A stretch of 64,000 nucleotides of DNA from Odoribacter sp. (GTDB lineage: Bacteria > Bacteroidota > Bacteroidia > Bacteroidales > Muribaculaceae). Both the position numbers and the translations under genes were made by a program. Position 1 is the stretch's first letter; the number at the start of each line of letters is the position of its first letter. The notes beneath the pieces were generated by a model. It was given only the letters and a program-made list of their open reading frames with translations, made no database searches and was not told the DNA's origin. Of the stretch, positions 26,340 through 35,208 are shown piece after piece. Location of the stretch: contig JAMPHZ010000003.1 of NCBI GenBank assembly GCA_023663145.1, forward strand, positions 60,612-124,611, given 5' to 3'.

Positions 26340-27731
26340 ATGAAATTCACGACCAAAGTGTTCGCCGGGGCACTGATGTTGTGTTACGCCCTGATTTTAG
26401 GCCTTTTGGCTTTCTTTCCGAGCGATGACACCGCCTCAGTGGCTATTGGCTTGTGCTTTGTGGGTATCTTTTCGTGGATACTTTTCTACCGCAGACCCTG
26501 GTTTTCAATGACCGGCGCGTGGATTGTACTCACCGCCGCTACCCTGTCGCTGTGCGCCGTAGTGATTAACCTGAATTATTTTACAGTCGCAGCCGGTGCA
26601 GATGTATCATCACCGGTTTTGCTAAACTATGATGCATGTCGCGATTGGTCGTGGGCACAGTCATTGGCGTTCGGCGCCCCGGCACCTGATGCTCCTTTAC
26701 GTGAGTTTGCATATCCTGTCGCAGGTCTTCTATGGCTCTTTGGCCGCTCGGTCGCCGTTCCGCTGTTATTCTGCAGTGCATGCTACATTGGCACGATTAT
26801 CATCACCGGAGGTATCGCCTGGCGACTGACAAACAACAGATACGTAACCAACGTATCCATGGCATTCATGGCTGCAATGTGCTTTTTATTCGCTCAGAGC
26901 GCAGTACTCATCAAGGATTGCCCGGTCACATTCTTCCTCGCTGTCATTATATACACCTTGATATGGTGGATTACATCTCCACCTTCATCACGCAGCCAAT
27001 GGATTACAACCGGGGCAGTGATGGCCGTAGCCTGCACCGCCCTGGCATTCTCGCGCGCGAGTACATTATTAATGGTAGTTGCAGCTTGTGTCATATATGC
27101 CGCAGCCAGCGGCAGACAGATATTTATACCATTGGGTATCACAGCCGCAGTTGCCTTGACGCTTTGGGCAACCGTCAACTATATCGTACTACCGCAAAGC
27201 CTATCGGTAGCCCTGACGATGGAGGCTCATCCGGCATCGATGATAATTCTTCAAAGTGAGACATCCGCACCGCTTGACAACATCACAGGCAACTATACCA
27301 CGCTTCCTTTCTACCGTAAATTATTACTTTTGCCACTCACAATGGCTGTTCAGTTCCTTCTGCCATTTCCATGGGGGTTCAGCCGTCACATCATGTTCGG
27401 GCCGTCGCAGGCTGTCGCACACTTCGGCTTCCCATGGTATTTTGTCGGAGCACTGGCCATTTACTGGCTTTTCACACGCAGTGCCTGTGATAACCGGCCC
27501 ATGATGGCCACATTGATACTGGGAATAATACTCTCAGCCCTCACGGCTTACATCTCATCAGGGCGTGTAGCACGTTATTGCCTGCCGTTTCTCCCGATGA
27601 TTGTTCCCGCAGCTGCCGCAACCGCAGTATATTACCGCAGACATCGCTCGCTGTGGATTTGGCTGGGCGTCTTTTCAATACTCCTTGCCGCCACGTTGGT
27701 GGTGTGCTATAAAATGCAGATGGCTTCATGA
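26340..27731 (+). CDS. Polytopic membrane protein, glycosyltransferase-39/ArnT-like layout
   Basis: The 463 residues form about eleven to twelve transmembrane segments. A large loop after the second or third segment contains NYDACRDWSWAQSLAFG and PLREFAYPVAGLLWLFG. The position of the acidic residues there is like the first loop of lipid-sugar-dependent GT-C enzymes (PMT/ArnT type). Hydrophobic segments continue to the C-terminus. I infer a lipid-linked glycosyltransferase or glycan polymerase in the inner membrane, but no diagnostic motif proves it. It heads a four-gene operon; its last four bases (ATGA) overlap the GT2 gene. It is divergent from the glycine-lipid operon. Confidence 0.7.
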   Translation: MKFTTKVFAGALMLCYALILGLLAFFPSDDTASVAIGLCFVGIFSWILFYRRPWFSMTGAWIVLTAATLSLCAVVINLNYFTVAAGADVSSPVLLNYDACRDWSWAQSLAFGAPAPDAPLREFAYPVAGLLWLFGRSVAVPLLFCSACYIGTIIITGGIAWRLTNNRYVTNVSMAFMAAMCFLFAQSAVLIKDCPVTFFLAVIIYTLIWWITSPPSSRSQWITTGAVMAVACTALAFSRASTLLMVVAACVIYAAASGRQIFIPLGITAAVALTLWATVNYIVLPQSLSVALTMEAHPASMIILQSETSAPLDNITGNYTTLPFYRKLLLLPLTMAVQFLLPFPWGFSRHIMFGPSQAVAHFGFPWYFVGALAIYWLFTRSACDNRPMMATLILGIILSALTAYISSGRVARYCLPFLPMIVPAAAATAVYYRRHRSLWIWLGVFSILLAATLVVCYKMQMAS

Positions 27732-28483
27732 AAATATCTATTGTAACAGTGACCCTTAACGAAGCCGATGCCCTGCGACACGCATTGTCAACTGTAGCAG
27801 CGCAGCATTATCCCGATCTCGAGCACATCGTTGTCGACGGGCATTCCCGTGATCACACCACATCCGTAGTAGCAAGATACCCACACGTAAAACTGATCCA
27901 ACGAGCACCGGTAGGTGTCTATGATGCGCTTAATTACGGCATGTCAATGGCAACAGGAGACATCCTCGGCTTTGTACACGGTAATGATGCCATGCCACCC
28001 GGAGTACTCGCCACTGTAGCCGGTGAGTTTGATGCCGATCCTGACCTTGACTTCATATACGGTGATCTACGCTATATCAAACCGGTGACAAGGCGCCACG
28101 TCCGCATATATTACGCAGGCAAGTTCAATCCCCGCCAGCTTCCGGGAGGAATGGCCCCCCCCCATCCTACACTGTTCATGCGACGGCGGGTCTTTGAGAA
28201 AATCGGACCTTACAGGCTTGATCTGCCATGCGCGGCTGACTTCGAGATGTGGATACGCCTGTTCAGCGACAAGTCACTCAAATATAAATATATTCCGCGT
28301 GTTATGGCGGAAATGACAACCGGCGGCCGTTCGTCGTCACCGGCAGCCCGTCTGATCTCTAACAATATCGAAAAACTCGCCGCACTTGACATCCACCGGC
28401 TTCCGGCCAATCCTATAAGATTGGTGCAGAAATATTTGATTGTGCTGCGCAATCTGCTTTTCGCTCCGAAATATGACCGATAA
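27728..28483 (+). CDS. Family 2 glycosyltransferase
   Basis: A 251-residue GT-A-fold enzyme transferring a sugar from a nucleotide donor. It begins ISIVTVTLNEADALRHAL, followed by EHIVVDGHSRD, and the metal-binding region reads GFVHGNDAMPPG near 80-90. A C-terminal acceptor segment has CAADFEMWIRLF. This pattern is common in colanic-acid WcaA-like and O-antigen transferases. It works at the cytoplasmic face. A run of nine C residues at 28155-28163 lies inside the reading frame (about residues 143-146) and could slip. The start overlaps the previous gene by ATGA, and the stop overlaps the next gene by 11 bases. Confidence 0.9.
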   Translation: MKISIVTVTLNEADALRHALSTVAAQHYPDLEHIVVDGHSRDHTTSVVARYPHVKLIQRAPVGVYDALNYGMSMATGDILGFVHGNDAMPPGVLATVAGEFDADPDLDFIYGDLRYIKPVTRRHVRIYYAGKFNPRQLPGGMAPPHPTLFMRRRVFEKIGPYRLDLPCAADFEMWIRLFSDKSLKYKYIPRVMAEMTTGGRSSSPAARLISNNIEKLAALDIHRLPANPIRLVQKYLIVLRNLLFAPKYDR

Positions 28484-29078
28484 ACCAGTTACACTCAGGG
28501 TTGTGACCCCTGACTCAGATTTTGTAGTCCCATACATATCACACCTCATGCCCGAGGTAGTGATAACCGATGATGCTGACGCTGCATACTCAGTATTCAT
28601 TACACAGCGCCGCGATGGTCTTCAACACCGGCCTTGCGACATCACAACGACGCTGATATGCCCCAACATCGTAGGAACCGCAATGACAGGATTCCCGATG
28701 ACCTTAGCCGAGGCCATTGCCAGGGGGCGATTCTACCATATTCCCGATAATGACGCACGAATATCCACCATACATGCATCTGACGTAGCCTTGGCCGTGA
28801 AGCTTTCAATGGGTTGTGCCGGTGACTTTACCGTCACTGATCTTACGGATCCCACGATCGACGACCTTGCCGAAGCTCTCGCCCACCGGCTTCAGCAACG
28901 CCGCATCTACACCCTCAGGCAACCATGGGTACGTTGGGCCATGAACCGGAAGCTTTACAACGCCGTCACCACAGATAACCTGCACGATGGATCCCGGTTC
29001 GCAGAACGATTCGGCTTCACACCCACTCCGGTCACCGAATATCTCACCACCCACGTCTACGATGATGAAAGCCTCTGA
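28473..29078 (+). CDS. SDR-like (NAD-dependent epimerase) fragment without the N-terminal nucleotide-binding motif
   Basis: The 201-residue product has features of the C-terminal half of extended short-chain dehydrogenases: the RISTIHASDVALAVKLSM segment with the phrase GDFTVTDLTDPTIDDLAEAL, and a substrate-domain end with FGFTPTPVTEYL. The N-terminal Gly-rich NAD motif and the YxxxK active site are not visible, and no missing half is found in neighbouring frames. It may be a reduced or inactive paralogue, or an accessory subunit. I chose the ATG at 28473, inside the end of the GT2 gene (11-base overlap); a longer in-frame start at 28440 would overlap more. Confidence 0.6.
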   Translation: MTDKPVTLRVVTPDSDFVVPYISHLMPEVVITDDADAAYSVFITQRRDGLQHRPCDITTTLICPNIVGTAMTGFPMTLAEAIARGRFYHIPDNDARISTIHASDVALAVKLSMGCAGDFTVTDLTDPTIDDLAEALAHRLQQRRIYTLRQPWVRWAMNRKLYNAVTTDNLHDGSRFAERFGFTPTPVTEYLTTHVYDDESL

Positions 29079-29898
29079 ATTCTTTTCCCTTGCAGCATCA
29101 TCGGCAAAGGCTCTGGTAAAGATTGGCCTGAAATCGCGCCGCCTGCAGCCGGTCACCCCGGCTCCGACATCCGATGTGGTGATTCTCGCCAACGGCCCCT
29201 CCCTCAGGCACACTTTGACCGAACGCGGGCATGAACTCTCGGGGCGTACTACCATATGTGTGAATTTCATGGCCAATACCCCGGAGATGCAACTAATAAA
29301 GCCCGCCTACTACGTGCTCGCCGATCCTCATTTCTTCCACGGACTTGAACATGAGAATGTAGCGGAAGTATGGCGGAATATAGCCCATGCATCGTGGCCG
29401 CTCACCCTCTGCGTCCCGGCAACCAATTACAAGGACGCACGCCGCTTGCTGGGACAAAACACCCGCATAAGGATAGCGACGTTCAACTTCGTTGGCATAG
29501 AAGGATTCAAATGCATTGAAAACTACGCATTCTCACACGGCATAGCCATGCCACGTCCGCGTAACGTATTGATCCCGGCTATTATGGTAGCGCTCGCTGC
29601 CGGCTTCAAACACATTTTCATCGCCGGCGCTGACCATTCATGGATGGAAACAATTCGTGTCGACGATGACAACAACGTAGTGTCTGTGCAGCCCCATTTC
29701 TACAACGACTCCAAAGCCGAGACAGCCCGCAGCACCGCCGAATACCGTGGCTATCGCCTGCATCAGATTATCCACAGTTTCTATATCGCATTCCGCAGCT
29801 ACCACTCCATAGCGCGATATGCGGCATCACACGGCATATCAATTTACAACTCCACTCCGGGCAGCTACATCGACGCCTTCGAACGCCGCGATTTCTGA
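29062..29898 (+). CDS. DUF115/MptE-like protein, probable glycan-associated transferase
   Basis: The 278-residue protein contains VVILANGPSLRHTL near 35, the phrase typical of DUF115 (6-hydroxymethylpterin pyrophosphokinase MptE-like) proteins, which in bacteria accompany flagellin- and polysaccharide-modification loci. Further marks are INTTICVNFMA-like sequence, YYVLADPHFF, and AGFKHIFIAGADHSW. A glycosyl- or phospho-sugar-transferring role is plausible from context only. ATG codons at 29062 and 29065 are both possible; each overlaps the previous gene's end (stop at 29078). It is the last gene before a strong terminator. Confidence 0.75.
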   Translation: MMKASEFFSLAASSAKALVKIGLKSRRLQPVTPAPTSDVVILANGPSLRHTLTERGHELSGRTTICVNFMANTPEMQLIKPAYYVLADPHFFHGLEHENVAEVWRNIAHASWPLTLCVPATNYKDARRLLGQNTRIRIATFNFVGIEGFKCIENYAFSHGIAMPRPRNVLIPAIMVALAAGFKHIFIAGADHSWMETIRVDDDNNVVSVQPHFYNDSKAETARSTAEYRGYRLHQIIHSFYIAFRSYHSIARYAASHGISIYNSTPGSYIDAFERRDF

Positions 29899-29922
29899 CG
29901 GTAATTATTCCATCACACAATC

Positions 29923-29971
29923 CATACACCTGTGGTTTCATTATGTCACCATAGGTGTATGCTATTTTTTT
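29923..29971 (+). terminator. Terminator of the glycan operon
   Basis: Thirteen-base arms (29923-29935 and 29949-29961, one G-U pair) are followed by a T-rich run to 29971. The following stretch to 30157 is very AT-rich and holds no gene. Confidence 0.85.
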
Positions 29972-30157
29972 CGCAAAAAACATGCTTTACAGCAATATTT
30001 TTCAAAATAAAAATAACAGATTTTAAGTAGTTGACCTATTGTTACTTATAAATCCATATTTAAAAAATGTGTAATTATTTTAGTAAAATTTTGTCATTTT
30101 AAGTGTTAAAACCGAAAAAAAGTGGCGTTTTTTTGCTAAAAATCCTTTTAAAGTTAT

Positions 30158-30165
30158 TATCTTTG
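30158..30165 (+). promoter_or_regulatory. -7 promoter box of the susC/susD-like operon
   Basis: TATCTTTG, preceded by about 180 bases of AT-rich sequence that could act as an UP-like region; TTTG at 30132-30135 is a possible upstream element. The 5' leader is about 80 bases and contains a small hairpin (30180-30185 with 30191-30196). Confidence 0.75.
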
Positions 30166-30254
30166 CAAAAATTTATCTTGATGCCGGCATGGCATCTTGC
30201 TTCAAAAACCGCATATTATCACTTTATTTATTTTATGTCTAACTAATTCTTAGT

Positions 30255-33200
30255 ATGAAAAAGCTGTTTCTTTTACTCGTGGCAGTACTGTCCATCAGCT
30301 TGTGCGCGTCAGCTCAGACGCAAACAATCAAGGGTACAGTGCTTGACGCCTCAAACGACGAGCCGCTGATTGGCGCATCAGTGACAGCAACTGGTGAGAC
30401 CTTAGGTGTCACCACAGATGCTGATGGTGACTTCACCATTGTTATCCCTGCTTCGGCTAAGCAACTTACCGTATCGTATATCGGTTATACCACACAGAAT
30501 GTTGCAATCACAGGGTCTAAGCTGATTATCCGCCTCCAGTCCACATCCGTCGGCCTCGACGAAGTGATGGCCGTCGCTTACGGTACTGTCAAAAAGGCCG
30601 AGTACACCGGTTCGGCTTCGGTTGTGAAAGCCGATCAGCTCCAGGACGTGCTCGTATCCAACGTCACCAACGCCCTCTCCGGCAAGATGTCGGGTGTGAT
30701 GACCCAGAGCTCTACCGGTCAGCCCGGTGAGTCCGCTTCAGTCATCATCCGTGGCGTAGGCTCCATCAACACTTCCAGCACACCTCTCTACGTTGTTGAC
30801 GGCATGCCTTTCAGCGGTGATATCGCTGCCATCCCTACTACCGACATTGAGGCTATCACAGTCCTCAAAGACGCCGCTTCTACCGCTCTCTACGGTGAAC
30901 GTGGTGCCAACGGTGTGATCCTCGTTACCACCAAGCGTGGTTCGGAAGGCTCAGCTCGCGTTACAGTTGACATGCGCTGGGGTTCAAACTCTCGCATGCT
31001 CCCCAATTATGACGTAATCTCTGACACCCGTCAATATCTCGAAACCTACTATCAGGCCATCTATAACTCAAAACGCTATTTTGAAGGTCAGGAGCATGCC
31101 CCCGCAGCTGCATATGCCAACAGCGCTGTGTTCCCCAACCTCGGCTACCAGACTTTCAGCCTGCCAGCAGGTCAGACTTTCTTCGACACCAACGGTAAGT
31201 TCAACCCCAACGCAACCCCCGGTTACGTGCGCGGCAACTACTACTTCACTGTCGACGACATCACCAAGGCAGCCCTTGCCAACGGTCTCCGTCAGGAATA
31301 CAACATGTCGGTTTCAGGTGGTAACGACCGTTTCAACTACTATGTATCGGGCAGCTACCTCGGCGACGAAGGTATCATCGAAGGTTCCGACTTCAAGCGT
31401 TTCAGTTCACGTGCTTCTGTTGACTACAAAGTTAACAACTGGTTCAAGATCGGCACATCAATGATGTATACCTACTACGACACCGGCAACCCTGACGACC
31501 AGGGCAACGATGGCGCAACAACTGTCAACACTTTCTACTTCATCAACGGTATCGCTCCCGTTTATCCTTACTTCGTGCGCAGCGCCGACGGCCAGATACT
31601 CCGCGACAAGGAACTCGGCAACAAACCAGTTTATGACTTCGGTGACGGCCACGACTACGGCCTGGGTCTCCTCGGTGCCACACGTGCCCAAAGCGGTAAC
31701 CCCACCGGTAACCTCGCCTACGACACCAACCGCTACTACGCCGACATTTTCGACGGCAAGTGGTATGCCCAGCTCACCCCCATCTCGGGTCTCGTGATCA
31801 CAGGTAACGCCGGCCTTTATATCAACAATACCCGCTACCACAGCCTCTCCAATCCCTTCTACGGTCAGACTTCAACCCAGGGTGGTTCTGTTTACCAGAT
31901 CGCTTCACGCCTCCGCGTGCTCACATTCCAGGCCATGGCCGACTACACCAAGACATTCAACGACATCCACACCATCGCCGTTATGCTTGGTTATGAGAAC
32001 GAAGACCTCAACAGCGAAAACATACAAGCTATCGGTTACAACCTCTACCAGCCTTTCGTACCCGTTGTAGACAACACCAGCGACCGCAAGAACGGCTACG
32101 GTTCCATCAGCTCACTTGTGCACCGCGCTATTATCGCCCGCGCCCGTTACAACCTCTACGAACGCTACTTCCTCACAGCATCGGTTCGCCGCGGCGCTTC
32201 ATCACGCTTCGCTCCCGATCACCGCTGGGGTACATTCTTCTCGGTTTCTGCCGGTTGGGACATCGCCAAAGAAAACTTCATGCAGCAGTTCGCCGACAAC
32301 GTCGACATGCTTAAGTTCAAAGCTTCTTTCGGCCAGAACGGTAACGACCTTATCGGCGCAAACTACATTGCCTACGCCGACCAATATCAGATCTCAGGCT
32401 CAGAAGGTGTATGGTCAGACGGTTCACTTTACTACAAAGGTAACCCCGACATCACCTGGGAAAAATCAAACGCCTTCAACATCGGCTTTGACTTCAGCTT
32501 CTGGAAAGGCATGCTCAGCGGTACAGTTGAATACTACAACCGTCAGACTTCTGACATGCTCTTCAACATCCCCGTGGCTCCATCGCTGGGTTACAGCTCT
32601 CTACCCATGAACATCGGCTCGATGCGTAACAACGGCGTTGAAATTGACCTCAACTACCGCCCCATCAACACCCGCAACATTACTTGGGATATCTTCGCCA
32701 ATGCGACATTCCAGGGCAACAAGGTGCTGAAGCTCGCTCCTCAGATCCTCACCCATGAAGACGAATTCAACGCTGACTTCTGGAAATACTCAACAACACG
32801 TTGGTTCAAGGAAGGCGAGTCAATGTATCAGTACTATCTTGTTGAAGACGCAGGCATCGTTCACAACCAAGAAGAGCTTGACGAAATCGTCGCAGCCGGC
32901 GGTGTAGGTGAACTCGGCGGCCGCCTCTTCTGGGCCAAAGACAAAGACGGCAACTTCTACAAGACAGGTGAATACAACGATGCCCTCAACAGCCACCGCA
33001 AGGCTACAGGCAGCCTCCTGCCCAAGGTATACGGCGGTTTCGGCACCACTCTCAAACTCTATGGCTTCGACGTTTCTGCCACATTCTCATATCAGCTCGG
33101 CGGCCGTCTCATCGACTACGGTTACAACAACCTCATGCAGAACGGTACAAATGTAGGTATGAACATCCACGTTGACCAACTCAACGCATGGACAATGGAA

Positions 33201-33512
33201 AACCAGAATACCGACATTCCCGCCCTCTACACCAACCAGAAGTATTCCAACGCACAGGCAATAACCGAGGACCGCTTCATTATCTCGAGCAACTACCTGT
33301 CGCTCAATAACGTGACTGTAGGTTACACACTGCCCGCAAGCGTGACATCGAAGCTCAAGCTCGCTTCTGTACGCCTCTACTTCTCAGGCGAGAACCTCGC
33401 TCTTTGGTCACGCCGCAAGGGTCTTGACCCACGCCAGGGCTTCGCCTCTTCAGAAAACTACACTTACTCTCCCATCCGTTCTCTCTCAGGCGGCATCAAC
33501 GTAAGCTTCTAA
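30255..33512 (+). CDS. SusC/RagA-family TonB-linked outer-membrane transporter
   Basis: The 1085-residue protein has a signal peptide (about 1-20, CASAQ), a CarboxypepD_reg-like domain (about 23-105, with VLDASNDEPLIGASV and SYIGYTTQNV), and a plug with GVGSINTSSTPLYVVDGMPF and LKDAASTALYGERGANGVILVTT, the phrase that marks SusC/RagA proteins. A long barrel ends in SGGINVSF. It imports oligomeric substrates together with the SusD partner encoded 25 bases downstream. Codon use here is more biased (GGT, CTC, AAC) than in nearby genes, suggesting strong expression. No glycoside hydrolase or regulator is attached, so the substrate cannot be read from context. Oligopeptides, as for RagAB, are as likely as glycans. 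Confidence 0.96.
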   Translation: MKKLFLLLVAVLSISLCASAQTQTIKGTVLDASNDEPLIGASVTATGETLGVTTDADGDFTIVIPASAKQLTVSYIGYTTQNVAITGSKLIIRLQSTSVGLDEVMAVAYGTVKKAEYTGSASVVKADQLQDVLVSNVTNALSGKMSGVMTQSSTGQPGESASVIIRGVGSINTSSTPLYVVDGMPFSGDIAAIPTTDIEAITVLKDAASTALYGERGANGVILVTTKRGSEGSARVTVDMRWGSNSRMLPNYDVISDTRQYLETYYQAIYNSKRYFEGQEHAPAAAYANSAVFPNLGYQTFSLPAGQTFFDTNGKFNPNATPGYVRGNYYFTVDDITKAALANGLRQEYNMSVSGGNDRFNYYVSGSYLGDEGIIEGSDFKRFSSRASVDYKVNNWFKIGTSMMYTYYDTGNPDDQGNDGATTVNTFYFINGIAPVYPYFVRSADGQILRDKELGNKPVYDFGDGHDYGLGLLGATRAQSGNPTGNLAYDTNRYYADIFDGKWYAQLTPISGLVITGNAGLYINNTRYHSLSNPFYGQTSTQGGSVYQIASRLRVLTFQAMADYTKTFNDIHTIAVMLGYENEDLNSENIQAIGYNLYQPFVPVVDNTSDRKNGYGSISSLVHRAIIARARYNLYERYFLTASVRRGASSRFAPDHRWGTFFSVSAGWDIAKENFMQQFADNVDMLKFKASFGQNGNDLIGANYIAYADQYQISGSEGVWSDGSLYYKGNPDITWEKSNAFNIGFDFSFWKGMLSGTVEYYNRQTSDMLFNIPVAPSLGYSSLPMNIGSMRNNGVEIDLNYRPINTRNITWDIFANATFQGNKVLKLAPQILTHEDEFNADFWKYSTTRWFKEGESMYQYYLVEDAGIVHNQEELDEIVAAGGVGELGGRLFWAKDKDGNFYKTGEYNDALNSHRKATGSLLPKVYGGFGTTLKLYGFDVSATFSYQLGGRLIDYGYNNLMQNGTNVGMNIHVDQLNAWTMENQNTDIPALYTNQKYSNAQAITEDRFIISSNYLSLNNVTVGYTLPASVTSKLKLASVRLYFSGENLALWSRRKGLDPRQGFASSENYTYSPIRSLSGGINVSF

Positions 33513-33537
33513 TTTAACTTAGAAAATTTCTCACAAG

Positions 33538-35187
33538 ATGAAAAATATCACTAAATATGTCTCTTTGGCGTTATTGGCCGCTGCCGCAGTGTCTTGCTCC
33601 GACCTTGATACTGAATTCCAGGGCAAATACGTCACCACAGGGCAGAAAGAACACACCCTCGAGCTCAACCCCGAAATGGCTACGGCAGCTGTAACCGCGA
33701 TATCCTCGCAGTTCGGCAGCTACGCCGGCCAGATCTACGACCTCAACAACGGTTACCACTTCGACTTCGGCTATCCCTCGATCATGATGGGTCTCGACAG
33801 CCAGACCGACAGCTACCTGGCCAAGATCCCCTACACATCTTCACACATCTACTGGTTCGGATATGTGCAGCGCACACCTAACGGCGTCGCCACCAACTAT
33901 GCATGGCGCACACTCTACAAGCAGATCTCACTCTGCAACGCGCTCGAAGCCACAATCCCCGCTGATACAGAGAATGACGAACTGAAGTTCTACCGCGCCC
34001 AGGCTCTCACAGTCCGCGCTTTCGACTATTGGGTACTCGCTCAACTCTATCAGTTCAACTATGCCAACAATCCCCAGGCTCTCTGCGTGCCCATCATCCT
34101 CACCGAGAATCTCGAGCAGGCAGCCGCCGATGGCGCACCCCGCGCCACATGCGAGGAAGTATATGCCCAGATCCTCAAAGACCTCAACGAGTCAGTTGAC
34201 CTGCTGAAAGGCAACACCACCACCCGTGAGGCTGCAATGCAGATCAAGCCCAAGCGCATGGTCAACCTTGCCGTTGTTCTCGGCCTCCGTGCACGTGTTT
34301 ACTTGACAATGCACAAATATGCTGAAGCCGGCGTTGACGCCGCCGACGCCATCACTGCCCACGGCGGTGCTCCTTACTCACGCGCCGAGGTTTCAACACC
34401 CTCGTTCACCAGCTCTGACGCTTCATCATGGATGTGGGCCATCTACGTAGCCGACACAGACCGCCCCGTAACATCGGCTATCGTGAACTGGCCCTCACAG
34501 CTCGGCTCATTCGACGACGGATACGCCAACTTCGGCGGCTGGCGCTGGATCAACAAGAAACTCTTCGAGTCAATCCCCTCGACCGACGTGCGTAAAGGCT
34601 GGTGGCTTGACGCCAACTACACCTCTCCCAACCTCTCAGCTACCGAGCAGGCTTATCTCGACACCTACATTGACCCTGTTGACGAAGACCTCTACGGCGC
34701 CATGAGCCAGTGGATCATGCCCTACACCCAGGTTAAATTCGGCAGCTTCGCCAGCTCATTGGGCGGTACACCCGGTGCTTATGACGTACCTCTGATGCGT
34801 GTTGAGGAAATGTACCTCATCCAGGCTGAAGCCGCAACTATGTCACAATCAGCCCAGGCAGGTCTCGACATCCTCGTACCTTTCATCAAACAGTACCGCG
34901 ATCCCCAGTACGAAACATTCGCAACCACTGCAGAGGAAGTTCAGAAAGAAATCGTGCGCCAACGCAGCATCGAGCTGTGGGGCGAAGGTCTCGCTTTCTT
35001 CGACATCATGCGTCTCAACCTCGGCATCGACCGTACAGGCGGCGCCGCCATGGATGATTACAACTACAAGCTCGAGCCTGACTTCCCCGGCCTGATCTAT
35101 TGCATCCCGCAGGGCGAAATCAACGCTAACCCCGCTATCACCGAGAATAATCCCTCGTCATCAACTCCCGTTCCCGTTGTTCAATAA
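33538..35187 (+). CDS. SusD/RagB-family nutrient-binding surface lipoprotein
   Basis: The 549-residue product has a lipoprotein signal peptide with lipobox AVSC (Cys20), followed by SDLDTEFQ. The SusD fold is indicated by four TPR-like helical pairs (NYAWRTLYKQISLCNALEAT, FYRAQALTVRAFDYWVLAQLYQF, VNLAVVLGLRARVYLTMHKYAEAG) and by the C-terminal VRQRSIELWGEGLAFFDIMRLN segment of the family. It forms the lid over the SusC barrel on the cell surface. It is in one transcript with the SusC gene before it and a lipoprotein gene 21 bases after it. Confidence 0.95.
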   Translation: MKNITKYVSLALLAAAAVSCSDLDTEFQGKYVTTGQKEHTLELNPEMATAAVTAISSQFGSYAGQIYDLNNGYHFDFGYPSIMMGLDSQTDSYLAKIPYTSSHIYWFGYVQRTPNGVATNYAWRTLYKQISLCNALEATIPADTENDELKFYRAQALTVRAFDYWVLAQLYQFNYANNPQALCVPIILTENLEQAAADGAPRATCEEVYAQILKDLNESVDLLKGNTTTREAAMQIKPKRMVNLAVVLGLRARVYLTMHKYAEAGVDAADAITAHGGAPYSRAEVSTPSFTSSDASSWMWAIYVADTDRPVTSAIVNWPSQLGSFDDGYANFGGWRWINKKLFESIPSTDVRKGWWLDANYTSPNLSATEQAYLDTYIDPVDEDLYGAMSQWIMPYTQVKFGSFASSLGGTPGAYDVPLMRVEEMYLIQAEAATMSQSAQAGLDILVPFIKQYRDPQYETFATTAEEVQKEIVRQRSIELWGEGLAFFDIMRLNLGIDRTGGAAMDDYNYKLEPDFPGLIYCIPQGEINANPAITENNPSSSTPVPVVQ

Positions 35188-35208
35188 TTTAACCGTCATT
35201 AGAACACT

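Noticed and set aside
32116..32610. Plus-strand frame of 164 codons within the SusC gene
   Set aside because: Shifted-frame reading of a highly biased coding sequence; composition (Ser/Thr-rich) is what that bias produces.
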